Source: Bog-473 sp963807675 (GTDB lineage: Bacteria; Actinomycetota; Acidimicrobiia; Acidimicrobiales; RAAP-2). Taken from it: a stretch of DNA of 64,000 nucleotides. How positions within the stretch are numbered: position 1 is the stretch's first letter; each line of letters opens with the position of its first letter. Under the pieces are notes generated by a model. It had not been told where the DNA came from. It saw only the letters and a list, made by a program, of their open reading frames with translations, and did not search any database. This document shows, one piece after another, positions 38,248 to 46,387 of the stretch. The stretch spans positions 62,001 to 126,000 of the forward strand of contig CAWECP010000002.1 in the NCBI GenBank assembly GCA_963807675.1, in the 5' to 3' direction. A program made the position numbers and the translations under genes.

Positions 38248-39522
38248 GTGGCCGAGAGCATCACGATCACGGACAATCGCAACGGCGAGTCCATAGAGAT
38301 CCCGCTCGTCAACGGCGGTGTATCGGCCGAGGAGTGGGCCAAGCTGCTGCCCGGCATCTGGTTCTACGACCCCGGTTTCATGTCGACGGCGGCCTGTGAG
38401 AGCTCCATCACCTACCTCGACGGCGACGTCGGCATTTTGCGGTACCGCGGCTATCCCATTGAGCAGCTGGCCGAGAGCTCGACCTACCTGGAGGTGGCCT
38501 ACCTCCTCCTCAACGGCGAGCTGCCCAGCGAGGACCAATTCGAAGCCTGGAAGCACGACGTCACGTACCACACGTTCATCCACGAGAACGTGCGCAAGCG
38601 GTTCCTCGAGGGCTTCCACTACGACGCCCATCCGATGGGCATGCTCGTCTCCGCCGTCGCCGCCCTGTCGACCTTCTACCTCGACGCCAAGGACATCTTC
38701 GACCTCGAGTCGCGCAACAAGCAGATCGTCCGGCTCATCGCCAAAATGCCCACCCTGGCCGCCGCCGCCCACCGCTTCAGCGTGGGCATGCCCTTCGTCT
38801 ACCCGGACAACTCGCTCGACTTCGCCCCGAACTTCCTCTCCATGCTCTGGAAGGTGGCCGAGCCTCGCTTCGAGGCCGACCCGGTCCTCGCCCGCGCCCT
38901 CGACGTCCTCTTCATCCTCCACGCCGACCACGAGCAGAACTGCTCGACCACGGCCATGCGGGTGGTGGGGTCGTCGCACTCGGACCCCTACTCGGCCACG
39001 GCAGCCGCCGCGGCCGCGCTGTACGGCCCACGCCACGGCGGGGCCAACGAGGCCGTCATCCGGATGCTGACCGATATCGGCAGCATCGACAACGTGCCGG
39101 AGTTCATCGACGCGGTGAAGGCCGGCCACGGCGCTCAGCGCCTCCAGGGCTTCGGCCACCGCGTCTACAAGAGCTACGACCCTCGGGCGAAGATCATAAA
39201 GCGGACGGCAGACGAGGTCTTCGAGGTCACCGGGAAGAACCCCTTGCTCGACATCGCACTGAAGCTCGAGGAGATCGCGCTGAACGACGAGTACTTCACG
39301 TCGCGGCGCCTCTATCCGAACGTCGACTTCTACTCGGGCCTCATCTACCAGGCCATGGGCTTCCCGCTCGAGATGTTCCCCGTCCTCTTCGCCATTCCCC
39401 GCACCGCCGGCTGGCTGGCCCACTGGCAGGAGATGCTCGACCAGGACTCCAAAATCGCCCGCCCCCGCCAGCTCTACATCGGGACCGAGGAGCGCGACTA
39501 CGTCCCCATGGGGGCGCGCTAG
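38248..39522 (+). CDS. gltA: Citrate synthase
   Basis: This is the TCA-cycle enzyme condensing acetyl-CoA and oxaloacetate. The 424-residue protein has the usual large-type layout with SSITYLDGDVGILRYRGYPIEQL at the N-terminus. Catalytic residues are expected in LHADHEQNCSTTAMR (His), GPRHGGANEAVI (His) and VDFYSGLIYQAMG (Asp). The GTG start follows GGAGG with eight bases spacing. The stop codon overlaps that of the convergent tesB gene inside a short palindrome. Confidence 0.96.
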   Translation: MAESITITDNRNGESIEIPLVNGGVSAEEWAKLLPGIWFYDPGFMSTAACESSITYLDGDVGILRYRGYPIEQLAESSTYLEVAYLLLNGELPSEDQFEAWKHDVTYHTFIHENVRKRFLEGFHYDAHPMGMLVSAVAALSTFYLDAKDIFDLESRNKQIVRLIAKMPTLAAAAHRFSVGMPFVYPDNSLDFAPNFLSMLWKVAEPRFEADPVLARALDVLFILHADHEQNCSTTAMRVVGSSHSDPYSATAAAAAALYGPRHGGANEAVIRMLTDIGSIDNVPEFIDAVKAGHGAQRLQGFGHRVYKSYDPRAKIIKRTADEVFEVTGKNPLLDIALKLEEIALNDEYFTSRRLYPNVDFYSGLIYQAMGFPLEMFPVLFAIPRTAGWLAHWQEMLDQDSKIARPRQLYIGTEERDYVPMGAR

Positions 39523-39529
39523 GCGCGCC
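39513..39529. terminator. Palindrome containing both convergent stop codons of gltA and tesB
   Basis: GGCGCGC (39513-39519), TAG, GCGCGCC (39523-39529) form a perfect 7-bp palindrome around the two stop codons, which overlap as CTAG. It may act as a bidirectional terminator, although there is no T-run on either side. Confidence 0.4.
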
Positions 39530-40373
39530 GCAAGCGGGCCAGGCCCTCCTGGGCCAGCGATACGCAGAGCCGGCCCGCCCGGTCGAAGAGGAACCCGCGG
39601 GCCAGGCCCCGACCGCCAGCCGCCACCGGCGAGTCCATGTCGTAGAGCATCCAGTCGTCGGCCCGGAACGGGCGGTGGAACCACATGCAGTGGTCCAGGC
39701 TGGCCCCCATGAATTGCGGGTCGTCCCAGCGCACGTCGTGCGGCATCAGGACGGTGTCGAAGAGCGACATGTCCGAGGCGTAGGTCGCCACGCAAGCGTG
39801 CAGCAACGGGTTCTCGGGCAGCTCCCCGTCGGCCCGGAGCCACAGGCGGTGGTACGGCTCCCCGCCGGCCCCCTTGCGGTGCCACGGCAACTCGCCGATG
39901 TGACGCTGGTCTATCGGGTGGGGCCGCTCGAACCACTCGGCGCGCTCCTCCCTCCAGGGCTGCAGGCGTTCGAACAGCGTCGGCAGGGTCTCGGGATCGG
40001 GCACCTCGGGCATGTCGAACTGGTGGTCGATCGCACTTTCCTCGTGGTCGTGGAAGGAAGCCTCCAGATTGAAGATCGCCCGCCCGTGCTGAACGGCGAC
40101 CACCCGCCGCGTGGTGAACGACTTCCCGTCACGGATGCGGTCCACCTCGTAGAGGATGGGCACCGTCGGGTCGCCGGGCCGCAGGAAGTACGAGTGCAGC
40201 GAGTGCACGCGGCCGTGCTCGACAGTGCGTCCCGCCGCCATGAGGGCCTGCCCGGCCACCTGGCCGCCGAAGACGCGCTGGCGCTCTTCGTTGGGCTGGG
40301 TGCCCCGGAAGATGTTGACCTCAATGGGTTCGAGGTCGAGCAGGTTGACGAGGAACTCCAGCGACTCGCTCAT
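39519..40373 (-). CDS. tesB: Acyl-CoA thioesterase II
   Basis: TesB hydrolyses acyl-CoA to free fatty acid and CoA. The 284-residue protein has the double hot-dog layout: FGGQVAGQALMAAGRTV and VHSLHSYFLRPGD in the first half, then ASLDHCMWFHRPFRADDWMLYDMDSP and FLFDRAGRLCVSLAQEGL in the second. Both halves are typical of medium/long-chain thioesterase II. It converges on gltA with overlapping stops. Confidence 0.92.
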   Translation of the reverse strand: MSESLEFLVNLLDLEPIEVNIFRGTQPNEERQRVFGGQVAGQALMAAGRTVEHGRVHSLHSYFLRPGDPTVPILYEVDRIRDGKSFTTRRVVAVQHGRAIFNLEASFHDHEESAIDHQFDMPEVPDPETLPTLFERLQPWREERAEWFERPHPIDQRHIGELPWHRKGAGGEPYHRLWLRADGELPENPLLHACVATYASDMSLFDTVLMPHDVRWDDPQFMGASLDHCMWFHRPFRADDWMLYDMDSPVAAGGRGLARGFLFDRAGRLCVSLAQEGLARLRRA

Positions 40374-40438
40374 CCGCTCATGATCGCAGGCGGCGAGGAC
40401 CGGCGTATCGGGCCGCGCCGCGGCTACCCTGCGCCGTC

Positions 40439-41632
40439 GTGGCGTCCGGTCAGCTCGTGTTCCCCCCTGGATTCGTCTGGGGTGTGGCGACAGCGGCGCA
40501 CCAGATCGAGGGCGGCAACGTCAACAACGACTGGTGGGCTTGGGAGCACGAGCCGACGTCGGGGACGGCCGAGCCGAGCGGCGACGCGTGCGACTCCTTC
40601 CACCGATGGCGCGAGGACGTCCAGCTGGTGGCCGACATGGGACTGGGCGCCTATCGCTTCTCGCTCGAGTGGAGTCGCATAGAGCCCGCGGAGGGTGAGT
40701 TCTCCGTGGCCGCGCTCGAGCACTACCGGCGCGTGTGTGCCGCCTGCCACGGCCGCGGCATCGCGCCCGTGGTCACGTTCCACCACTTCACCACCCCACG
40801 CTGGCTCTCCGACCGGGGTGGCTGGGAGGCGCCGGATGCCCCCCAGCTCTTTGCCCGGTTCGTGAGCCGGGCCGCCGCCCACCTCGGTGACCTCATCGGC
40901 TGGGCCTGCACCATCAACGAGCCCAACGTGGTCGCCGTCATGGGGTACTTCCAAGGTGAGTACCCCCCGGGCGTGAAGGAGGACTTCACCCGTTACGGCG
41001 CGGTGAACGAGGCCATGGTGCGGGCCCACCGTCTGGCCGTCGAGGAGCTGCGCGCCGCGCCGGGTGACTTTCCCGTCGGCCTGACGCTGTCGATGGCGGA
41101 GATCACGGCCGAGGAAGGGGGCGAGGCTCTGCGCGACGGCGCCGAGGAGATGCTCGAGAACGTCTTCTTGCGCGCCACCGACGGGGACGACTTCGTCGGG
41201 GTGCAGTGCTACACCCGCATGCACTTCGGGCCCGACGGCCTGGCACCCAACGACCCGGACGTCCCGGTGACCCAAATGGGCGACGAGCGCTGGCCCCAGG
41301 CGGTCGAGCACACGGTGCGCCGGGCCGCCTCAGTGAGCGGGCGGCCGGTCGTGGTGACCGAGAACGGCATCGCCACGACTGACGACACCGAGCGCATCGC
41401 GTTCCTGACCGAGGCGCTGGCCAGCGCGCACCGCTGCCTGGAGGAGGGGATCGACCTCCGGGGGTACTTCGTCTGGAGCCTGCTCGACAACTTCGAGTGG
41501 CACCTCGGCTACGGGCCGAAGTTCGGCCTGGTGGCGGTGGCACCGGGCACCTTCGAGCGACGGCCCAAGCCCAGCGCGCACTGGTACGGCGAGGTGGCCC
41601 GCACCAACCGCGTGTTCACAGCGGGCCACTAG
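40439..41632 (+). CDS. Glycoside hydrolase family 1 beta-glucosidase
   Basis: The 397-residue protein is a GH1 retaining glycosidase. The N-terminal signature FPPGFVWGVATAAHQIEG, the acid/base glutamate in TINEPNVVAVMGYF and the nucleophile in VVVTENGIATTDD are all present, as is WSLLDNFEWHLGYGPKFGL near the end. It is shorter than usual (440-480). No signal peptide is seen, so the substrate must be imported or internal. The GTG start immediately precedes the conserved N-terminus. It is divergent from tesB. Confidence 0.92.
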   Translation: MASGQLVFPPGFVWGVATAAHQIEGGNVNNDWWAWEHEPTSGTAEPSGDACDSFHRWREDVQLVADMGLGAYRFSLEWSRIEPAEGEFSVAALEHYRRVCAACHGRGIAPVVTFHHFTTPRWLSDRGGWEAPDAPQLFARFVSRAAAHLGDLIGWACTINEPNVVAVMGYFQGEYPPGVKEDFTRYGAVNEAMVRAHRLAVEELRAAPGDFPVGLTLSMAEITAEEGGEALRDGAEEMLENVFLRATDGDDFVGVQCYTRMHFGPDGLAPNDPDVPVTQMGDERWPQAVEHTVRRAASVSGRPVVVTENGIATTDDTERIAFLTEALASAHRCLEEGIDLRGYFVWSLLDNFEWHLGYGPKFGLVAVAPGTFERRPKPSAHWYGEVARTNRVFTAGH

Positions 41633-41738
41633 GCGGCTGACGGGGGGCCAATTGGAGCTGGGACTAGGGTGAGCGCCGTGCCACTTCCGGACCCGGGTCT
41701 TGGTAGGCGATCGCGGGGTTGGCGTGCCTGAGGGCCGC

Positions 41739-42308
41739 GTGTCCGAGAGCAAGGAGCACCGGCCGTTGGCGCACATCTGGTCGTCGGATGAGCCGCTGGT
41801 GACCCGGGTCCGCCAGGTCATGGCGCACCCGTCGAGCCTGAAGCTGTTCAAGTACGCCGGAGTCTCGGTGATATCGACCGCGGTGTCACAGATCACCCTG
41901 CTGCTGGTGTATGGCGTCTTCCACTGGCTATCCGCCGTCCCGGCCAACATCCTGGCCAACGTTCTGGCCACTGTCCCCTCCTACACGCTCAACCGGCGCT
42001 GGGTCTGGGGCAAGGGGGGCAAGTCGCATTTCTGGCGAGAGGTCGTGCCGTTCTGGGTGCTCGCCTTCGTCGGGCTGGCCTTCTCGAGCCTGGCCGTGTG
42101 GCTGGCGGAACAATTCGCCCACCATCACCACCTGACCCATGCCAGCACGTCGCTGCTTGTCAATGCGGCCAACCTGCTGTCCTTCGCCATCCTGTGGATC
42201 GCGAAGTTCGTGATCTACAACAAGCTCTTCCACGTGGAGCCCATCGAGTACGAGGAGCACCACTCCGAGAAGGTGGCGGAGGCCGAAGCGGCCGAGCAGA
42301 TCGCGTGA
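41739..42308 (+). CDS. GtrA-family membrane protein
   Basis: The 189-residue product has four predicted membrane helices starting at FKYAGVSVISTAVSQITLLLVYGV and the GtrA signature NRRWVWGKGGKSHFWREV. GtrA proteins are linked to transfer of polyprenyl-linked sugars, possibly as flippases. The C-terminal tail is acidic (EYEEHHSEKVAEAEAAEQ). The GTG at 41739 follows GAGGG; longer in-frame starts exist upstream. The MptB mannosyltransferase 0.9 kb downstream uses polyprenyl-phosphomannose, which gives a possible functional link. Confidence 0.85.
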   Translation: MSESKEHRPLAHIWSSDEPLVTRVRQVMAHPSSLKLFKYAGVSVISTAVSQITLLLVYGVFHWLSAVPANILANVLATVPSYTLNRRWVWGKGGKSHFWREVVPFWVLAFVGLAFSSLAVWLAEQFAHHHHLTHASTSLLVNAANLLSFAILWIAKFVIYNKLFHVEPIEYEEHHSEKVAEAEAAEQIA

Positions 42309-42345
42309 GTCAGCCGACCAGAGGGGAGGGCGGGCAGGCGGGCGC

Positions 42346-42834
42346 TCAGTCCCTGAAGTTGGTGAACTGGAGCGGGATCCCGAAGTCCTCCGCTTTGCAC
42401 TTCGCGATGACCTCCTGGAGGTCGTCCCGCTTCTTGCCGCTGACCCGGAGTTGATCGCCCTGCGTCTGCGAGGAGACGCCCTTCAGCCCGAGGTCCTTGA
42501 TGAACTTGTTCAGCCGCTTGGCGTGGTCCGGGGAGATGCCGGCTCGGATGGCGATCTTCTGCCGGGCGGCACCCTTCGACGCCTCCTCCAGCTTGCCGTC
42601 GTCGAGCGCTTTCAAGGAGACCTGGCGCTTGACCAGCTTCTCGTCGAGCACCTGGTGCAGCGCACGCAGGCGATCCTCGGTCGAGGAGTGCAGGACGAGC
42701 TCGCCCTCACCCATGTCGATGCTCGAGTCGGTGTTCTTGAAGTCGTAGCGCGTGGCCGCCTCCCGGTTGGCCTGGTCGACCGCGTTGCGCACCTCTTGCA
42801 TGTCGACTTCGGAGACGATGTCAAACGTGGGCAT
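42346..42834 (-). CDS. YajQ-family nucleotide-binding protein
   Basis: The 162-residue protein is a complete YajQ member: MPTFDIVSEVDMQEVRNAVDQ at the N-terminus, RYDFKNTDSSIDM, and the closing KKRDDLQEVIAKCKAEDFGIPLQFTNFRD. Relatives bind cyclic di-GMP or ATP/GTP; the role here is unknown. It converges with the GtrA gene. Confidence 0.93.
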   Translation of the reverse strand: MPTFDIVSEVDMQEVRNAVDQANREAATRYDFKNTDSSIDMGEGELVLHSSTEDRLRALHQVLDEKLVKRQVSLKALDDGKLEEASKGAARQKIAIRAGISPDHAKRLNKFIKDLGLKGVSSQTQGDQLRVSGKKRDDLQEVIAKCKAEDFGIPLQFTNFRD

Positions 42835-42900
42835 GGCGCCAGCGTACCGGCGCCTTCCGGGCGGACCGGGCCGCCGCCGGCGGCTAATGTCGCCCGCTGC

Positions 42901-42983
42901 GGGTCGGTGTCCGAGTGGCCAAAGGAAGCAGGCTGTAAACCTGCCGGTTAACACCTACGGAGGTTCAAATCCTTCCCGGCCCA
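42901..42983 (+). tRNA. tRNA-Tyr (anticodon GTA)
   Basis: Acceptor GGGTCGG pairs with CCGGCCC (one G-T pair). The anticodon loop CTGTAAA gives GTA. The long variable arm and T-loop GGTTCAAATCC are as expected for tyrosine. Discriminator A; CCA not encoded. Confidence 0.95.
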
Positions 42984-43039
42984 CGACACTTCCCGGCCCA
43001 CGCAGCAACCCGGGGCTTCGCCGCCAGTTCCGGACCAGC

Positions 43040-43068
43040 CTTGGCCCGCCCCCGGGGGGCCGTTACAA
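43040..43068 (+). promoter_or_regulatory. Probable sigma-70-type promoter of the mannosyltransferase gene
   Basis: TTGGCC (43040-43045) and TACAAT (43063-43068) are separated by 17 bp, a good housekeeping promoter pattern, about 98 bp before the GTG start of the mptB-like gene. Confidence 0.5.
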
Positions 43069-43165
43069 TGAGGTTTCGGATCGATTGCGGGCACGTGCTC
43101 CCCGGCGCGGCCCTCCCCTTCCCGGGCCGTGGCGCCCGGCACAACGGAACGAGACGGACAGCCGA

Positions 43166-44830
43166 GTGGACCACAGCGCAGAGTCCCCACCAGAGGTCCT
43201 GGACCTCGTCGGTACGCGCCTGAGCCGTGTGTCCATGCGGGCGGAGGCGCTGCGCCTTCGGTTCACGCCGCGCTTCACACTGACCGAGCGCGTGGAGGCA
43301 GAGCAGGGCGACCCCGACGACTGGTCGTTTCTGCGCCGCCCCGCGCTCCTCGGCTTCGTCGCCATCCTCTCCATCTGCATCGGCGCCTCGTTGCCGAGCT
43401 CACCCTTCAAGCTCGGGGGATGGATGGGCGGCACATGGTTCTTCGGCGAGGCGAACTGGCCGACGAACGCGCTGATGCTGCCGGGCGTGGTGGCCGTCTA
43501 CGGCGGCATGGTGCTGCTCGTGCGCGTCTGGTTCGGCCTGTACCAGGCGCTGCGGGCGCGGCCCGGCGTGCCCATCCCGCCCCTGGCCTACATGCTTGCC
43601 CTGTGGATCCTCCCGCTCCTGGCGGTGGCCCCCCTCTTCAGCCGCGACGTGTTCTCCTACGCGGCCCAAGGCGAGATGATGAGCCACCACATCAACCCGT
43701 ACCACTACGGCCCGGGCACGCTCGGCTCGGGTCCCTACGTGTCCGGGGTCGACCCGCTCTGGCTCAACACGGCCGCCCCCTACGGGCCGCTCTTCCTCAT
43801 GCTGGCGGGCTGGTCGGCCTCGCTCAGCTTCCACCACGCGCTCTTCACCATTCTGCTGTTGCGGTTGCAATCCGTGGCCGGCGTGGCCCTCATCGCCTAC
43901 TGCATCCCCAAGCTGGCCCGCTCCTTCGGGCGCGACCCGGGGCCTGCGTTCGTGCTGGCGGTGCTGAACCCCCTGACCCTGCTGGCCCTCGTCGGGGGGG
44001 CGCACAACGACGCGCTCATGGTGGGCCTGCTACTGGCCGGGATCACGGCCGCCCGCTCGCGCCACCCGGTGTGGGGCGTGGTGCTCTGTGCGCTGGCCGC
44101 CTCCATAAAGGTGCCCGCCGCCATGGGCATCGTCTACGTCGCCTGGGACTGGGCCGGCGAGGGCGCGGACTGGCGGGCGCACGCCCGCATGCTCGTGCGC
44201 TCCGGCCTCATCACCGTCGCCGTCATGGGCTTCCTCTCGCTCGTCTCGGGGCTCGGCTGGGGCTGGATCGCCAACCTCGGGACGCCCGGCACGGTGCGCT
44301 CATGGATGGCGCCGGCCACCGCCGTCGGCCTGCTCATCAGCGGCAGCGCCCACGTCGTCGGCATCGGTGTGAGCCTGGCCGGCGTGCTCACGCTGACCCG
44401 GGCCATCGGCCTGCTCGGCGCGGCCGCCATCGCGCTCTACTGCCTGCGCCACCGGGAGCAGCTCGGCCTGCTCAGCGCGCTCGGTATCACGATGCTGAGC
44501 TTCGTGGTTCTCGGCCCCGTCGTACAGCCCTGGTATCTCACCTGGGGGATCATCATCGTGGCGCCCGTGGTAGCCGGGCGGCGCATGCTCTACCCCGTGC
44601 TCGCGTTGTCGATAATCGTGCCCTTCATCGGCCTGACGGGTGGGGCCGACCTGCTGACCCAGCTGGTGCACACCGACCCGGTCAGCATGGTGTTGGCCGT
44701 CATGGTGCTGTGGGCCGTGGCCATCGTGCCGCTCGGGCACTGGACGACGTCGTGGCGGATCGACACCTCCCGCCTGGTGCTCCCGGCGCACCAGCACCAG
44801 AGCGCGGCGTTCGAGTCCTTGAGTCCGTAG
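43166..44830 (+). CDS. mptB: Polyprenol-phosphomannose-dependent alpha-(1->6) mannosyltransferase, MptB-like
   Basis: The 554-residue protein is a multi-helix GT-C transferase with roughly a dozen hydrophobic segments after an N-terminal cytoplasmic region of about 65 residues. Family features are PLFSRDVFSYAAQGEMM (with the acidic catalytic loop), PYHYGPGTLGSGPYV, LNTAAPYGPLFL, LVGGAHNDALMVGLLLAG and VQPWYLTWGIII. In mycobacteria and corynebacteria such enzymes build the alpha-1,6-mannan core of lipomannan. Its presence suggests a lipomannan-like envelope glycolipid, which is an inference. It has its own promoter. Confidence 0.88.
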   Translation: MDHSAESPPEVLDLVGTRLSRVSMRAEALRLRFTPRFTLTERVEAEQGDPDDWSFLRRPALLGFVAILSICIGASLPSSPFKLGGWMGGTWFFGEANWPTNALMLPGVVAVYGGMVLLVRVWFGLYQALRARPGVPIPPLAYMLALWILPLLAVAPLFSRDVFSYAAQGEMMSHHINPYHYGPGTLGSGPYVSGVDPLWLNTAAPYGPLFLMLAGWSASLSFHHALFTILLLRLQSVAGVALIAYCIPKLARSFGRDPGPAFVLAVLNPLTLLALVGGAHNDALMVGLLLAGITAARSRHPVWGVVLCALAASIKVPAAMGIVYVAWDWAGEGADWRAHARMLVRSGLITVAVMGFLSLVSGLGWGWIANLGTPGTVRSWMAPATAVGLLISGSAHVVGIGVSLAGVLTLTRAIGLLGAAAIALYCLRHREQLGLLSALGITMLSFVVLGPVVQPWYLTWGIIIVAPVVAGRRMLYPVLALSIIVPFIGLTGGADLLTQLVHTDPVSMVLAVMVLWAVAIVPLGHWTTSWRIDTSRLVLPAHQHQSAAFESLSP

Positions 44831-44846
44831 GGCCGCCGACCGGGCT

Positions 44847-45377
44847 CTACAACAGGCGCTGGAGTTCGACCACGTCCAGCCACTGGCGGTGCTTGCGCCC
44901 CACCTCGCGCTCGACCCCGACCAGCTCGAAGCCGGCCGCCTGGTGCAGCCCGATGGACGTCTCGTTGTGGCCGGCGATGCGGGCGATGACCGAGTGGAAG
45001 CCGTGGGCCGACGCCAGGACCAGCAGCTCGGCCAGGAGCGCCTTGCCCACCCCACGACCGCGCTGGGCCCGGTCGACGTAGACGGAGTTCTCGCACGTGG
45101 CCGAGTAGCCCGAGCGCTCGTGGAAGGACGACAGGGAGCCGAAGCCGAGCACGATTTCGCCGTTGGCCCCGGCATGCCCCGCCGTCCAGGGCCTGGGCTC
45201 GGGCTCGGCGACGGCGACGAGGGCCGGATGCACCCCGCTGTGCTCGAGGATCCAGGCCTCCTGCTCGGCCCGGGTCCGGGGCACCATGTCGAAGGTGTTG
45301 GTGCTGTCGGTGACCTCGACGTTGTAGATGGCCCGGATGGCCTCGGCGTCGGCCAGCTCGGCGAGTCGGATCCGCAT
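44847..45377 (-). CDS. GNAT-family N-acetyltransferase, phosphinothricin-acetyltransferase-like
   Basis: The 176-residue protein has the start MRIRLAELADAEAIRAIYNVEV, typical of the PAT/Bar branch, and the acetyl-CoA loop VDRAQRGRGVGKALLAELL. It continues with VIARIAGHNETSIGLHQAAGFELVGVEREVG. Such enzymes acetylate amino acids such as methionine sulfoximine or phosphinothricin; the substrate here is unknown. It converges on the mptB-like gene. Confidence 0.88.
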   Translation of the reverse strand: MRIRLAELADAEAIRAIYNVEVTDSTNTFDMVPRTRAEQEAWILEHSGVHPALVAVAEPEPRPWTAGHAGANGEIVLGFGSLSSFHERSGYSATCENSVYVDRAQRGRGVGKALLAELLVLASAHGFHSVIARIAGHNETSIGLHQAAGFELVGVEREVGRKHRQWLDVVELQRLL

Positions 45378-45475
45378 CGGCCGATGGTACTGTTGACGTG
45401 CTGAAACCCCGGGGAGCGGACGCAGCCCGCACCGCCCCCTGGCTATCATTGAACGTCGCGGAAGGAACCCGCGGC

Positions 45476-45548
45476 GCCCCCTTAGCTCAGTCGGCAGAGC
45501 ACAGCCATGGTAAGGCTGGTGTCGTCGGTTCGATTCCGACAGGGGGCT
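45476..45548 (+). tRNA. tRNA-Thr (anticodon GGT)
   Basis: Acceptor GCCCCCT pairs with AGGGGGC. The anticodon stem CAGCC/GGCTG encloses loop ATGGTAA with anticodon GGT. T-loop GGTTCGATTCC. Discriminator T. CCA not encoded. Confidence 0.95.
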
Positions 45549-45555
45549 CGCCCAT

Positions 45556-45632
45556 GGCGGCGTAGCTCAGTTGGTCAGAGCACACGGCTCATAATCGTGT
45601 TGTCGCGGGTTCGAGTCCCGCCGCCGCTACCA
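45556..45632 (+). tRNA. tRNA-Met (anticodon CAT, elongator or Ile2 type)
   Basis: Acceptor GGCGGCG pairs with CGCCGCT. The anticodon loop CTCATAA gives CAT, and the T-loop is GGTTCGAGTCC. The stem lacks the three G-C pairs and 1:72 mismatch of an initiator. A CAT anticodon could also belong to tRNA-Ile2 read after lysidine modification. The 3' CCA is encoded, unlike its neighbours. Confidence 0.9.
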
Positions 45633-45677
45633 GGCCCGGGGCGGTATCCCGGGGCAGCGACCAGGAAGGATTGGCAG

Positions 45678-45842
45678 ATGCCGAAGAACGAGAAGAGGGT
45701 CCAGGTCACGCTGGCCTGCGAGGTGTGCAAGCGCCGCAACTACATCACGACCAAGAACAAGCTCAACGACCGTGAGCGGATCGAGATGAAGAAGTACTGC
45801 CGCTGGGACCGCCAGCACACCCTGCACAAGGAGACCCGCTGA
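45678..45842 (+). CDS. rpmG: 50S ribosomal protein L33
   Basis: The 54-residue protein matches bL33 (VTLACEVCKRRNYITTKNKLNDRERIEMKKYC and the ending HTLHKETR). The first zinc pair CEVC is present, but the second pair is broken: the usual C-P-x-C reads C-R-W-D, leaving only three cysteines. The gene lies between tRNA-Met and tRNA-Trp, ahead of secE, the usual actinobacterial place. Confidence 0.95.
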   Translation: MPKNEKRVQVTLACEVCKRRNYITTKNKLNDRERIEMKKYCRWDRQHTLHKETR

Positions 45843-45936
45843 GCCACCGAGGCGCGGCCGGTGCTACTCTGAAAGGCCGTTCCCCAGGTCAGGGGGAAGA
45901 ACCACCGGCCCGACGGCAACCGAAGGCACCCCACCG

Positions 45937-46009
45937 AGGGCAGTAGCTCAACTGGTAGAGCACCGGTCTCCAAAACCGGCGGTTGGGGGTTCGAGTCCCT
46001 CCTGCCCTG
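45937..46009 (+). tRNA. tRNA-Trp (anticodon CCA)
   Basis: Acceptor AGGGCAG pairs with CTGCCCT. The anticodon stem CCGGT/ACCGG encloses loop CTCCAAA with anticodon CCA. T-loop GGTTCGAGTCC. Discriminator G. It immediately precedes secE, a conserved arrangement. Confidence 0.95.
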
Positions 46010-46054
46010 CCCTGGACGTAAACACCCGACAAGAGATGTTGTGAGGCGAGAGCC

Positions 46055-46378
46055 GTGAACCGCGAGACCAAGCGCATGATGCAGCGCCAAGGGCAGATCG
46101 AGGCCGATGGGACTCCTTCTACGCGGCGCGCCTCCACGGCGACCCAGACCAAGGCCCAGCCCCGGACCTCGAAGGGCCCCTCGGGTCGCAAGCGCACCAC
46201 GCCGGTCCAGTTCGTCCGCGAGGTGCGCGACGAAATGCGTCAGGTGGCCTGGCCGTCGCGCGCCGAGTTGATCAACTACACCTCGGTGGTATTCACGACG
46301 CTGATCATCATGATCGCCCTGATCTTCGCCCTCAACCTCGGCTTCGGGAAGCTCATCACGCTTCTCTTCACGAAGTAG
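46055..46378 (+). CDS. secE: Preprotein translocase subunit SecE
   Basis: SecE stabilises the SecY channel. The 107-residue protein has a basic cytoplasmic N-terminal region of about 50 residues, the conserved amphipathic segment FVREVRDEMRQVAWPSRAELINYTSVVF and a single membrane helix. That one-helix type is usual in actinobacteria. The GTG start lies 45 bp after tRNA-Trp and the gene is followed 10 bp later by nusG. Confidence 0.94.
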   Translation: MNRETKRMMQRQGQIEADGTPSTRRASTATQTKAQPRTSKGPSGRKRTTPVQFVREVRDEMRQVAWPSRAELINYTSVVFTTLIIMIALIFALNLGFGKLITLLFTK

Positions 46379-46387
46379 GCGTCCGAC

